A stretch of 64,000 nucleotides of DNA from Melanocharis versteri (lineage: Eukaryota > Chordata > Aves > Passeriformes > Melanocharitidae), in contig VZTG01006781.1 of the NCBI GenBank assembly GCA_013397845.1, positions 627,592 to 691,591 of the forward strand, given 5' to 3'. The position numbers were made by a program, and so were the translations under genes. Shown one piece after another: positions 1 to 13,900 of the stretch; the stretch's first letter is position 1; every line of letters starts with the position of its first letter. The notes under the pieces were generated by a model that was given only the letters and a program-made list of their open reading frames with translations, had not been told where the DNA came from and did not search any database.

Positions 1-1883
1 TTAAGGTGAACTGGGCTGTATAATGGAAAGTTCTCTGTCTCTGGTTTTAAAATGGGAAGAAGGGCCTCTCAATAAGCGATCTCTTTTCTGAATATCTTTT
101 TTTTCCTTTTTTTTTATTAAAATTGTCAAAGCTCGATTGAAGGTACAAGGGCACTGTGTTTTAATGAGCATGGTCTAGAGCTGGGATTGCAGGTCAAAAT
201 CCTGCTGTGCAGTTGCTTTGCTGATGTCAAGGGCTCCTGGTAGTCTCCAGGCAAAATTCCTTGCTCTCCTGTGATGGCTCACAATGTGAGCTCTGTCATC
301 CAGTGACATTCCCTCTCAGGATATGACTGAATGATCCTTTTCAGCAAGGACTTATCCCAGCTCTCACAAAAACACTTCTGAGGCACAAGCTTTTGGCCTT
401 CACCCTGGATTGGACTGCAGTGCATGGGAGGTATTTCCCAAGTGGCTTCCAGGGAAAGACCTGTGCTCTTCCCTTCTCTCACCAAATATTTCCCTGTGCT
501 TGTAAAGTCTTTATTTCAAGCCAAATTGAATGGAATGCTCAGCTAATGGAGAGATACCTTTTTTTTTCTTTTCTTTTTTCTTTTTGAATGAGATAGAAAC
601 ATTCCTTCCCCAAATGTTGTATATAAATGCATTTCCTGTCTGGTTGCATTTCTTGTAGTTCTGAATGAGTGTCTTCATGGACCTGAGCTGGGAGTGGGAA
701 AATTCTTCCTCTCTTTTTTGTGATTTCCCGACTTTCTCCTGCAAAAAAATGGATTTATCATGTGTCAAGGGGACAATTTCTGTGGCAGCCCAGGGTTTAA
801 AAAGAATATTGGCTGCGGTGAGAAGTTCAAGAAGAGTTCAGATCCGGACCGAACTTTGAAGCTATTTCCTTTGTTGGTAATGGACTGAGGAAAATAAAAA
901 TAAAGAAAACCTGGCTCAGTTAAGGGAGTTTTGGATCTTTATCTGAACTTTGTGAGCCTGGCCTCTCCCTGTGTAACAGAGCTGTTTTTCTGGTACTCAG
1001 AATGATGTATTATGTATAGTATGGATATTTATATGTATTTTCACCTCCGGCTAACAATACCTGCTTGAAAATAGGGCTATTTTTAAAAAGTGCTGAAGGG
1101 AGGAAAACTGGGGAGGGCACTGAATAGTTGGGTATGTTGCTAAATATTTTAAATCTAAAAGTTCTCTCTAATGCAGCTTTTCTGGTCTTGACTTTTCTTG
1201 TGAAGGAAGGGGCCTGTTCATTCTGAAGCAGTCAGAGGCGACTGGGGACGCCACATGCTCTCAGCCCCCATTCAATAATGTCCTCAGCCCCAATGTGTTT
1301 TACTCTGCCTCAGGACCTGACCCCACTTGTCTGGCATCACAAATCACCATCAGCCTTTCTCCCCTCTTCCTTTCTCTGGAAGTTTCTCCTGTCATCTCCC
1401 AGTTTTGATCCAGCTTGATTCACTGCAAGGTTACTTAGAAGGTGATAATCTTGGGGGTAAATTTAAAAAGACCAACAGATTTGTGCAGAACTGCTGGACT
1501 TTACGGCAGGGAATTTTTCTGTTTGGTGATGAAAGCTGGGGGTTTATACAGCACTGTCCTCTTTAAAAAGAACGTGATGACTTGGTGTGTGGGTCTTATG
1601 TCTTGGACCTTCCAGCTGAGTGATGATCAGAAGTTATATTTACATGTAAATTAAAGTCTGTCCTCTGTGAACATTCCAGTTGCCACTGCCTCTGGACTTC
1701 TCATCTATTTATCATTTGTGTGCACTGTGAGCACAGTGGGAGTTAGATACATGTTTACTGTCTCAATGCTGCTTTTAAATTGGGCTGCGTAAATTGGCTG
1801 GAGATGCTTGCTTTTGTTTTGAGAGTCTCCAGACATGGTGGTTGGTGGCATTGTTGCGTGACTTGTGCATTTTGGTTTTTCAG
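1..1883 (+). other. SEMA5B intron, upstream part
   Basis: No exon is recognised. I looked for the expected upstream sema segment (D.SQL..D and GARNYLFRL) and did not find it, so the previous exon is upstream of base 1. T-rich tracts lie at 96-118 and 559-584. Short ORFs here show no family resemblance. Confidence 0.7.
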
Positions 1884-1946
1884 GCAACAGCATGGGGTTC
1901 AGATGAAGACACCAGGAGGTCCTGTCAGAGTAAAGGGAAAACAGAG
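1884..1946 (+). CDS. SEMA5B: SEMA5B exon: sema domain, start of windowed coding sequence
   Basis: This 63-base exon encodes 21 residues, ATAWGSDEDTRRSCQSKGKTE less its last residue's partner, and is class 0-0 (no split codons). The acceptor is TTTTTCAG at 1876-1883 and the donor is GTGAGT from 1947. DTRRSCQSKGKTE is the segment I remember as diagnostic for SEMA5B; SEMA5A carries a different sequence here. It belongs to an outer blade of the sema beta-propeller, with one of its conserved cysteines. The preceding exon should end on a complete codon and lies upstream of base 1. Confidence 0.93.
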
Positions 1947-4900
1947 GTGAGTTTTGCTTTGCTACCATCATGTTATGGGTAAATATATTTGCAACATGTG
2001 AAATCCACACAGAGAATGTCTGACACCAGTTTGAGCTTGCAAATTTGCGGCAGTTTAGCTCTACTGCCACATGGGTATAAGCACCACAAAGCAAGCCACT
2101 TCAAAGGCCCCCTGTCCAAGTTATTACACTTGCCCTGCATGAAATTTAAAGGTGATTTCACTGCTGGAGAGGACACAATTTGTAACACATCAGGGAGCGG
2201 AGTGGTGGCAAGCCAGGGGTAGCATCCTGCAGGGGGGTGTGAAGCCAGGCAGGTTGGCTCAGCCCAGGTCCTCAGCAATGAGCCACTGGCGTTCAGCCAC
2301 GTGGGATTCAACCCTTGCTTGCAGTTGGAGTTCCATAGCTATATAATTCCCTGGAAGGTGAGAATTGAATCTGCTCTCACACTGCATTCTGTTCAGGTTG
2401 AATATCACAGAGCTGCTTTGGAGGCAGGTGCACTCTGTTAAACTGCAGTTTGAAGTAAGAATTGCTTGAACTTGCACATGCTGTCCCACAAATTCAGAGT
2501 TTGCAGGCATTTCTGATCCAGCCACGGGGCCTTTCCACCCTTCTTCTGAGAAGCTAAAACAAAGGCATCTACCTAAAAGCAGGATTTTTTTTGATTTTTC
2601 AAGTGTGATATTCATGCTCTTCAAAAATCTTCAGTCCTCAACTGAGAGGCTGTCCATTGTCCTTAATACAACACTGCAAAGAGCTCTCAGTCCAAACCAG
2701 AGTAGCTGGACAGAGAATAAGACAGGATAAGCACAATCTTTGCTTAGACACAGACAATCAAGCAGACAGTGATTGTGTGGCTGGCCCAAACTGCTGGAAT
2801 CTGCCACATTCCAGTTTGCTGCTTTAAAAACAGGATTATCTGATCTTCCATTGACAATATTAATTTTATATAATAAAGTTTATGTGATTACTGTATTAAC
2901 TTGTATATACACAAAAAAAGCTAGCTTGAATTTTGCCAGATAGGCGACAGTTTGCTTCATGTAGGTGTGGAGAACAGGAGTATGGGTATCCTAGAACATC
3001 TGTTAGAGTTTCAAATAGAAACTACATTATGCAGGGAATCAACATGGAGGCAAAATGGGTTGAGATGACCAAACACGGCCAGCAATGAGAAGAAGTAGGA
3101 CAAAATTGAAAAACTCCAAAATCCAAGACATGAGGAATTTTTGAATTTGTGGTATTTGCACTTTAGATGTGCTAAGAAAGGCTTTCCTCTTTTCTCCCAT
3201 TGTAAAGTCTGTGAGAGTTAAATTGTATCCTGTTGTTCATGAAGAATTTGAATTTATAACCCAGAATTATTTTGTCAACCCTGGATAAAGCCATGTGACT
3301 GAACAAATTCTAGGGTAATTTCAGTCTTATCTTTTTTACTGTTATGTCAAAAGTAAGCAATGGTCTGAGTATCTTCACTGCTGCCTTCTCACACTGCAAA
3401 GGATTTGCAAAAAAATTTCATGAGGATAATGCTCTGAACAGCTGAGTTTATGCTGATATGACACAGAGCTTGAAATCGTTTGGTGGGTGCAGTGACCATG
3501 AGTGAAGTTTGGAGGAACAGTAATTAAGCAGACTGTTAGTCGCTTCTTGACATACAATTAATGGCAAACAAAGGTGTTGACTAAGACTCTGACAAGAAGA
3601 CAGGAAGCTACAAAGGCAGAAGGATTCTGCAGTAGCTAAGCAAACACTGATCTCCCAGGTCGATATCTACTCTAGCCTATGTGTCCACAGCTGAGTCCCC
3701 CTATACATTCATTGTTAGTTACACTGCAGAGAAATGACACAGCACCAGCTCAGAAATACCGAGTTCAGTCTAGGCAGCTGATGAAGTGCTCTACTCCAGC
3801 TAAGTCCAGATCTGACCCAGGATCTCTGCCCTTGGCTGGGTAAATGCAGCAGGAGAGGGCAGCACCACTGTGAACATTTCTAATTCTGCTGTGCAATGGT
3901 GGTACAAGATGCAGAGCTCTGTCTCCCTCAGCTCCACTTTGTCAAAACTTGACTAATGGCAGGTTTCTACCCAGCACAGATGATTTGATGATAAATATGT
4001 TATGGATTGTCAGGCACATAGATATGTGGTGATAGAGGTTAGAAATAGGGAGAACCTTTGGCTCTTACATTAATTCACAGTGTAGTTTGCCCAAGTTATA
4101 TGACTGGTACATTTTCCTTGCCCATTTAATAATGTATGTATTTTAGGTGAAGATTTCAAAACTGCCTCATGTATTAAAATGCCTTTTTTATTGTGCCTGT
4201 TGAGTATCTCAATACGATTCTTCCTGTTGAGTATCTAAATAAGATTCTTCCTGCTGCTTAGAAACTCTCTTCCTAAAATGCAGAGCTGTACCCAGGGAAA
4301 AATAAGCACAAGAATAAAAGCCACAAAATGCATATCACAGGAGTGTAATTATTATGATATAATTGTTACTTCACATTTGAGTACCTATTGTCCAGAGAAA
4401 AGGCAGATGAAAAATCTGGGTCTCAGATATAAGGTTAGAAGGTGCTGTTTTTTCCAACACCTCTGGCCTTGAATTTCACCTGCTTATTCCTAGACTGAGC
4501 TCAGTACCTGTGTTTGTCTGCTGTACCTTTTTGGAAAAGACGGAAAGTTTTCCACTGGAGGCCTGAAGCAAATGTGCTCCCTCTGTTTTGCTGGCTTGTT
4601 CTAATGGCAGATCACCTTTCCTGTTAGCATGTACTTTATTTTTGATTTGGATCTGGCTTCAGTTTTGAGTGGGTGGGTTTCATTTTGCCCTTCTCTTCTA
4701 GATTAAAGAGCCCTTTAGTTACCAATATTTATTTTTTACAGAGGCACTTATATGCTCTTGTCAATGCAGTACTTAGGCTTTTTGATAAAGTAAAAAGATG
4801 AGTTCTCCAAGCCTCTTTCTCTAAGTCATTTTTCTACTGCCCTTGAATACGTTTTGTCTGTTTTCTGCACACTCCAATTTTTCACCTATATTCCCTTGTC

Positions 4901-7900
4901 AATCTCTGTAATGCCTATGTGTGATTAAAACAGCCTTCCACGCTCCTCAGTTCATATACATGGCAGTTTTGTAAGCTCCTCTGCCACAGGAGATCATGCA
5001 GAATTGCCTGGCCACTGTGACCACTAAATCCTTTTCATAGTTACTGCTCTGGGGATGTAATCTCCGTCCTTATACATAAAGCCCTTTTGTTCCTCTTTCT
5101 TTAATGCATAATATCTTAAAAAAATGTATTTTGTTTTTTGGTCCCAGCTCACCAACCATCCTGGCACATATCACTATATATATGTAGTTAGGCATTAGCC
5201 TCACTGGAATTTGCTAATTTTGCCATCTTTAGGTTAAATGTTTGTTAAGAAAAGTGTTGATACAGAGCTGGTACCACCCCAGCTGAGGCTCCACTAGAAC
5301 AGCAAGTTTATGAGTGATTTCACTTTGAGGATTTTTTTCAACACAGTAATTTGTCAGATTTTAATCACTTAATGTATAAGTTCCTGAACCCGATTTTCAA
5401 ATTAATTCTCTGCAATATATCATGCAGTATTAAAACAAACACCTCAGAAAAGTCTCTTTCATTGATGTTATTTTCATCAACTAAAACTTGTGGTTTCCTC
5501 AAAGAAGTGTACATGCTTTGCTTGCCATATCTCTGGAGAGCCATGCTGGCTTCCACAAGTAATCATTCTTATTTTTGCGGCATTTATAAAGTGTAGCATG
5601 ATCAATATCTTTAAACTGTCCCCTGGAAAACATCCACGTTACTGAGAGACAGTGCAGAGAACAAAGTCAGTGTTATGTTGCTTTGTGTCTTCCAAATGAA
5701 ATCATCCAGAGGCTGTAGCTAAAATGAATGATGGATAGAGCAGAAGGGGAAGAAGTGTATTTAATTTCATTAGGACTTGCTCAGCTCTTAGTTTGTAATT
5801 GGTTTGTCTCTGTGTAACAGTCCACATCCACCACATCTAAGGAATTTTGCCTGACATGGAAAATTGTGGCTTTTTAAACATTAGAACTTTAGTCTTTCTT
5901 TTGTCTGAGCACTGAATTATTTGTTAACTTTCCGAAAGCAGCATACCATCATTTTAAACTGTGTAAAGAAACCATTTGTGAAAATGACAGTGAAAAATGG
6001 CAGCTCTTACCTTCTGCCCTAAGAGCTTTGTGTAGCCAGGAGGAAGATGATGCATGAATAACACTTCTGGAGCAAAAAAGAACTGAGAGAAGTACCTGAG
6101 AGGCATCCAGCTGGGTTGTCCCACTGCATTGCCTGTACAGCTTCTTCCCTTTTTTTTTGTATGGTGTCCTGTTGCTGTGGATGCACAAGGTTACAGGGAA
6201 ATCCTAGCCCAAGGCTTCAGCCCAGTGGAATGGGATTGGTGCATAGGAATTGCTGAGCTAAAGGAGGAATCAGCTATTTCAGGCCTTCCAGTGGCTCTGT
6301 CACACAGAGGATGCTTATCTGCTTATCTGGTGGAACTGGGAAACTCCACACCAGTTAAGAGTAACAGGCATCCAGGTAGGAGAGGCATCATAGAAATCCC
6401 CAGGGAAACAGAAATAAATGGGAGGCCATCAGCTATTTTTATCCCCTTTGTAACTGTTCCTAGAGACCGGAACCTACATTCCTATTACTTCTGCTAAGCT
6501 ATCAGTGTAGAATCAGCCCCCAAATAGATTTGATTAGAAGTCTATTAAAGAACATTTGGCTGGAAAAATCATTAGCAATTCTCTTTGCTATCTATTGCAC
6601 TCAGAGGAGATGAGTAGTTTGGTTGGGGCTTTGGCTTAAACTGAGTAACAGAATTGCTTGTCCAAAGAAATAAATACAGATATCTGAGAGTGCATCAATA
6701 GCAGTGCTCAACAACCAAGTTGAGTCTTGATTATTTTTTAATAAATCGGGATAAACTGCAGCAGATAAATTAAATGTTTGCTGCTCTCTAAAATGTCTCT
6801 GAAGGGGTAACTTGGAGTTCTGCTGGCTGATTCTCTGAACTCCAGCTTGTACTCCAGGAGTCCGTGTTTCTCTACTGAGGATGGCAGACTGTCTGCAACA
6901 GCTATTTTTCTCATACAGTGTATAACTGTAAAATATATCAGTATGTGATGAGATAGTGTTAGCCTAAAAAAAAATTAAAAATAAAATCTCTGACAACAGG
7001 GCTTGGGGAGTTTATTTAAACTAGAAAGCCATTAAAGTAGTGTCTGTATATAGCTATGCTTTCAAAGAAAAATGCATCTGTACAATGAGATTAAGGGTTT
7101 ATAGCATTTTAGAACTCTGGTGTCAAGAGATGGCAGAATAAACAACTAAGAAGCATCTACAGCTGGCTTATTTGCAGCAACCTGAAACTTTTGAATTTTA
7201 CCTCAGATGAAAACTGCAGGGGGTCAGCCCCTCCATTTGCTGCTCTGTCCACATGAATGAAGGCAGTAACAGGGCACCACTCTTGCTTCTCGAGTTTGAA
7301 TTGTGCTCTCAAAGCAATTTGACATCTCTGTGAGCTGGAAAGAGACCTGGTCCTGTCCACAGACATGTACATACAGCATTCACAGATAGTGGGTGAGCAG
7401 TAACTCTAAATGTTACAAAAAATGAAATAAATGAGAATAGGCTTAAACTGAGGGGGTGGCAGGAAGGTGCTCCAGTGCAGTTTGTTCTGACTGTGAGATC
7501 CTGTGACCTGTAGTGTTGAGCATTAGAAGTCATGTCCTCTTCCTTTCTAGGAAAACCAGAGTCATTAGCCTGGAAAAAAGTGATACCTTCTAAGTTTATG
7601 GCCCTATCTCAATAAAGGGATGAGTACCAGGTAATTTTGAGGAAGGAGCAAGAACCTCAAAGTGTGTAACTTGCAATTCATAGGAAAATCACAAATATGC
7701 TTAATTCTCTGGCGATGAGCCACAGGTTTTTATCAGTTCTGCCATATATTTAATAATAATCCTAACTAATATAACTGAGTTATTCTTATTAACCATATAA
7801 ATATGCAGTCTTCCCCCTTTATTTAAAACCTTAATCTCTTGATCCCAGTAATATCTTCTGGTGATGAGATTTGCAGACTGATCATACACAGATTTAACTG

Positions 7901-10900
7901 TCTGCTCCATAATGTGAGAGCAGGATCCAAATATTGTCTTGTCTGGACTGAGGAGGGTTCAAACTTGCCAAATTTTCTGCTTATATTACAGCCCATCTGA
8001 TTTTTGCTTCCTGTGTGCCTAGAGTTTTCCAGCCACAGGGAAGAAGCTGCATTAAATAGCTCCTATTTTCTGGAGGGGTTTGTGAGATCATTTTACTAAC
8101 CAGTTGCCTCAGCTATGACTTGTTGCAGAGAGCCCTGTATTGAATGACTTTTCAGAGCAAATCCAGGCTGGTTTAAAGAACACAGAGAGCAGGCTGTTCC
8201 TTGCTATTTATTTTGAGAATGGGGTAGAAAGAGGGTCTAATTAAATCTCCCAGACACTGTCTTGAGAAAAAATCCTGCAAGCTGGAGCATTTAAGTGGTT
8301 TTGTTTCTTTGCTTTTGTTGGAGGCTTCATAGACCGATGTGACTGGCCATGGGTACAGCAAGAAACACGAGGTGAGCGCTGTGTTCTGCTTTGGGCCAGG
8401 CAGGTTGGAGAGGTGTGGTCTGGTAGTTAGACCTTTGTGTCTGTCCTCTAACCCAGTGTGTCACCACAGTGAGTTTAGCACTTGCATTGTTTCAATTCCC
8501 CCAGCTGAGAGAGCAGGGCAGACAACGTACATCAGTTTCAGAACATTGCTTTAAGTGTATAAATTGCTTTGAGACCAGTGCATGAAATGAGCATGTTATC
8601 ACTGCTCTTCCTCCAGGAGCGTGGAGTGCTGCTACCATCATCAGTAAAGTAGGTCTAGGGAAAGTGCTTGCTCGGTTAATTCATGGGAACCACAACAGGT
8701 GGGCACGGCCCACACCCCACAGCATGATTTTTAAGCAGTAAAAATGGAATGAAAGTGTGCAACAGATTCATCACTGCCGGTAGACTGCAGCACATGACCT
8801 TCCACAGAAATTCTTTTTGTGTGCTATCTTCTCAGCTGGGAAGATTTTTATAGAAATTGAAGTTTGTTAATCTGTAATACAGCTTTGTGCAAATAAAGGG
8901 AATTCTCCAAATTAGGGTTTTAGATTTTTGCTGGTCAAAGCTTTAGATAGGAATACATTGTAGTAGCTAGGCAAGAAAGGGTCCAGCAACATAACTGGTC
9001 TTAGCTGTTTTAGGTCAGAAGCTGTGCTCAGACCTTGCACAAAGCAGAGAATGGTGGCAGTGGAGGGGGAACAGATGGGTACTGTCTTATTGTGTGAAAT
9101 TTGAGTACAGAACTGCATTCTAGGTTAGATGGCAAATCAATCATATTCTGAAAACAACACTCTGTTGGGAGACAACCTAATACTTTTTTTAAACAGCATT
9201 CGTTCAAGAGTTTTTAGTACTTTGCAGTACTCAAATATATAGTGGTCCTAAAATTATGTGGGATTGAATAACTGTACTCTACAGAAAGAGGAATTACTTA
9301 ACCCAGTCATGAAATGCAGACATCTGTAGGACAGGGGGAACTGACAGGGCTCCCAGCACTATGCAGCAATGACAGGAGAGGGCAGAGAGGCTGGCAAGCC
9401 CTTTGTCTTGTTAAAGGAAGCAATGAGACCACTATTCTCAACACACAGCGAGTGGGACAGTGCTTCTCAAGGTCCTGTTTGATAGACTGATGCACAGTCA
9501 CCATGACTGATCTGCTTCTGAAATAAAAAAGAGTTGTCCCAGCTACGAATCTAAGCTCTCATTTTTGGGTGCCAGGCATTGGGTATCTGATTCCTGCTGC
9601 CCCTCAAGACTGGCAGCACCTGCTCCGTGGCACTCTGTAGCCTCTCTCCAGGCTGGGCAAGTGCTCCTGGGCTGGCTCTGGAGTGCAGTCTGTGCCATTT
9701 AAAAGCAAGGATCACATATCATGTCCATGCAGTTGCCATCTGTGGCTATCACTGGCAGGTTTCTGTGCTGAATCCTTTCCCTACAGCAAATGAAGTAAGA
9801 TAGTTTGTAATCCAGCTAAACAAGCCCCTTCCTTTCCAGATGATAGGGGGTGTTTTTACACTGCTGAGTCTTGCAAATGAAGTCTTCAGGGAAATGATCA
9901 ACAGCATGGAGCACTGTGAGACGGGAGCTTGCAGAATGGTTGCTGCTTACAGGAGGGAGAAGTGGTGTCTGCAGCTGTAGGCTCAACTTAGTGGCAAATG
10001 ATGATCTATTGGAGGGAAGAAAGCAAAGCAGCCAGGGTAACCCAGCTGAGGTTGCTATTTTTTAACAAGTTTCCTTTTCTGTTTATGGTTTAACATAATA
10101 GACTTTCTTCCCTTGGAGCCCAGTGGGTGCCAGTCATCGCTCATAGCCTCTCCTCTAGGCGGCCCGGGGCCCGGGGCAGGCAGGATGGGGCATGTGGCTC
10201 ACTGGGGCTCCTTGGGTGATCCCTGGGGCAGGTGGCTCTGCAGCCTCCTGCACTGCCTCTGGGAATTGCTAGTCTCTCACCTCCCTTTTCCTGTGAGTAT
10301 TGTTAGACAGTTCCTGCCTTATGTGGCTTCTTCCTCCCTCACTGCTTAACTCCAGGAGCTGCTCAGTTGGCCTGATCTGCACTCCACGGGTCTCTGGATA
10401 TGGGGAGAAAGAGAGACCATGGCTCTCTCTAAAAACATGAAGGTGATTTTCTGAAAAAAAGGCAACTGCAGCCTTGTGCTGCCACCCCAGCACAGTGTGG
10501 GACAGCGGGACCCCCACATCTTTGGGGACTGGCATGTGAGGGAGTTGTCTATTGGTACCAGCAAGTGGTCAAGCAACTGAGACTGGGAATTTTCTATTTC
10601 TCACTGGCCTGGCCTGAAAGAGAAATGCTTTCTACCATGGAAAATCCTGGGCTCACAATCCTCTGGAAGGCAGGAAGTAACAGCCTGAAGCACGAGATTC
10701 TCCTGACTGGCCTGGTCTATTAAAGAGAAGTTCCTGCTGTTTTCCTGCTGGCATTAGTTTGAATTATAGTGTAGACAGACCTGCTGTCCTTCACTGGAGT
10801 TGGTGTCTGGGTAATGTTTTCAAAGCTGCAGCATTACTGGGAAAATAGGTCAGAAGTGTCATCATGGAAAGAGGGAGAATTTCTCCTTCAATCTATGCAG

Positions 10901-13900
10901 AGCACAGAAAGAGGCACTTGTAGCTATGACAAAATCAACCTGATGGATGACATCCTACCCCAGGACTGTGCAGGGCTATGGTTAGAGAAATAACCAGCAA
11001 ACTGGGCTTGCTCACTCAGACTGCTGGCTCCCTACAGCTGTGCACTGCTTGAGGCAGCAAACCTCAGCCCAAGTTGCAGAAGGTGCATTCGTACTGCAAT
11101 ACAGACATTCTTTTAATGTAATAATTTTTTCAAAAATCCTTTGGCTGTCTTGTGTCCCCATAGGAAGAGTGCCAGAACTATGTCCGAGTGCTGATTGTTT
11201 ATGGCAAGAAGGTTTTTACCTGCGGTACCAATGCCTTTTCACCAGTGTGTTCCAGTCGACAGGTCTGTTTTGCCTCTTTTACGGTGGTGGAAGGGGTTGG
11301 ATACATGCTCTGGGGAAGGCCAGTCATTTGTCAGGCTATCATGGCTGCACAAAATATGTTCTAAATGTAGCTGGCTGAAATTATTTTGCTTTTCTTCTTT
11401 GGGCTGCTTTGGGGCAATGAGTGTCTCTGCAGTTGGGGAGCAAAATGTTCACGTTATGGGTGAGTTGGGTCTGGACAAAGTGCTGCTTATGTAAACCTTG
11501 GGTATGGCGCTGAAAATGGGGAATATATACAAGGTTAACTGTGAGTACCTCCTGAGCTGAATACTTTAAAGTTTCTTTAAAATAAATGGCAAAACTCCCT
11601 TTGGATTCAAGGGAGGCAGGAGCAGGTCCAGAGAAATGTTTATTTGTGTGTTTTTTTAAGGCCAGTATGTGTTCAGGAGGTGTCTACGGAAGATTAAAAA
11701 CCCGTGCTTGCGCCAGGAGCACCTGATTGCACCAAGTGGGTTTGGGCTTTATTGGCTGGGGAATGACCCTTTGTACAAAGCAATAGGATCAGCTAAGTAT
11801 TGACACAACTTCTTACATTGGCAAACGATGGCTGTAAAGATCAATTTTCAGTCATCGCTGAGATTACATTCTCACAGCTACCTGATTTTTAAAAATCAGG
11901 GATTTGCTCGTAGGTACTTATGGGCAAACCAAATTCCCTATATCAGTAAGAAAGTCAGATGCTCTTTAAATTTTCTTCTCTCTCCTTTTAAATACAGGTA
12001 GGAAATCTCAGCAAAATCATTGACAGAATTAACGGAGTGGCTCGGTGCCCATACGACCCTCGGCATAACTCGACAGCTGTGATTACATCACGAGGAGAAC
12101 TCTATGCTGCAACTGTGATTGATTTTTCTGGACGGGATCCTGCTATTTACCGCAGCCTTGGAAATGTTCCCCCACTTAGGACAGCACAATACAACTCCAA
12201 ATGGCTCAATGGTAAAGTCATGTGGGTCACATCTGAGCAAGAGATGTATTAAAGTCAGCTTGACAAGCTTGTAAATCTTTCTCTCTCTTTTCATATTGAG
12301 ATCCAGAGTTAAGGTGGGGAAGGGCTTCCGGAGCAATAATCAATGCAGCTTAGAAGACATTTAAAAAGAGCCTGGAAGTATTTCAGAAAAGTTGATTTAG
12401 AATATAGAAAGTGGGTCTTACAGGTTACTTAACATATATATGGGTCTCTGTCTTGCGAGATGACCAAATACATCATTTTAACAAGAAAACCACTCAAAGA
12501 TTTGAAGATCAAAATCAGCTTAAAGCATCATATTGTTGACCCAGTTCTGCAGAGTGATAGGCACTCTTTACTTCCACTGACTCAGCTGAAGATGCCTGGT
12601 TTCAGTGCAAGGTCACTCCAAAAATGAGAAATTTCACAGCACGTTATGTTCCACGTGAATCCATGCTGATGTGGATTTATAGTTATTAAAAGCAGCTCTT
12701 ACCCCAGTGTGATAATACCCTGCATCAAGCAAGCTGTAGAATTTCAACCAGTAATCCCTGCACTGAGTCCACACCTTCTGGCTGGGGCAAAGCACTTGTC
12801 TGAGCAGACTGCAGTGATGAAGACCCCAATATTCCCCCTATCTCCTTTTACACAGGTAAATTGACCAGATATATGAAATCTTTCTATTAGATTTCAGGAC
12901 CTTTCAATTAAAGACAAGAGCAGTGGGACTGTGCATTCTCTGGAGCTTAATAAGACTGAACTAGGCTTCTGCTGGCATAATGAAGTTAATATGGGGACCT
13001 GGAGTTTAAGGAAAAGGATGTCATCAGGAAAGACTGCGAATTAGGACCAAGAAGCATCACAGCCCATATACACTCACTGGAAACATGTTCCTCTTGTCTG
13101 TGCATGAATGCAAGATTCATAAGGAAGCCACATTGGAACAGGGGAGTTTAAGGAAGACAAACAGTAACTGAAGTTCTTGTATGTGACTGGAAAAACTAAT
13201 GTGACTCTTGGATTTACAAGCATATGCAGCATTGTTGACATCAGAGTAATTTTGTCCTGTTCTGGCCACTTCTCAACAAGAAACAGAAAACCTGAAGGTG
13301 ATTCAGAGAAGAGCCATGCAGTGGTTCGAAACTTGGAAAGCCTGCCTCACAGTGAGAGACTTAAGGAGCTCAATTTATTTATCTTTCTGAAAAGGAGATA
13401 AAAGGTGTTTTGTTCATGATATGGAAGTACTTACATCAAGAGAAGATTTTGGAAAGGATAAAGTTCTCTAATCTAGCAGACAAGTCATGACAAGAACCTG
13501 TGATTGGAAGCTGAAACCAGATAATGTCAAATGGGAAAAGAAGTACAGGTTGCAGCTGGGTCAGTTGTTAGTCATTTGAACAAGTCACTGAGGAAAGTGA
13601 TGGATGTAAAGCCAGGTGACATTGTCCAGTGAGATCAGATCTCCTTTGAAAGATGTGGTCTAATTCACCTGTTAGTTACAGGATCTGATGGTGGAATTAC
13701 AGGGTGAAATTCTCTGGCTTATGTTAGACAGAAGGTTGGATTGGGGATCACAATGGTCCCTTTGAGGTTCATGGTTAGTTTGAAGGAGAAAGTTTGACAG
13801 GAGATGATTTGCAATGCCCTCCCCTCTGTACCATCATCTGCCACCCAAACTTGCCTTGCAGCAGCAGTGGCCTGCCTTTCTCTGTTCTCCTTTCACTCCT

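Noticed and set aside
12037..12252. ORF with an apparent start inside a sema exon
   Set aside because: The supposed start is a GTG Val codon within the continuous sema reading frame, and the downstream end runs past the splice donor at 12212.
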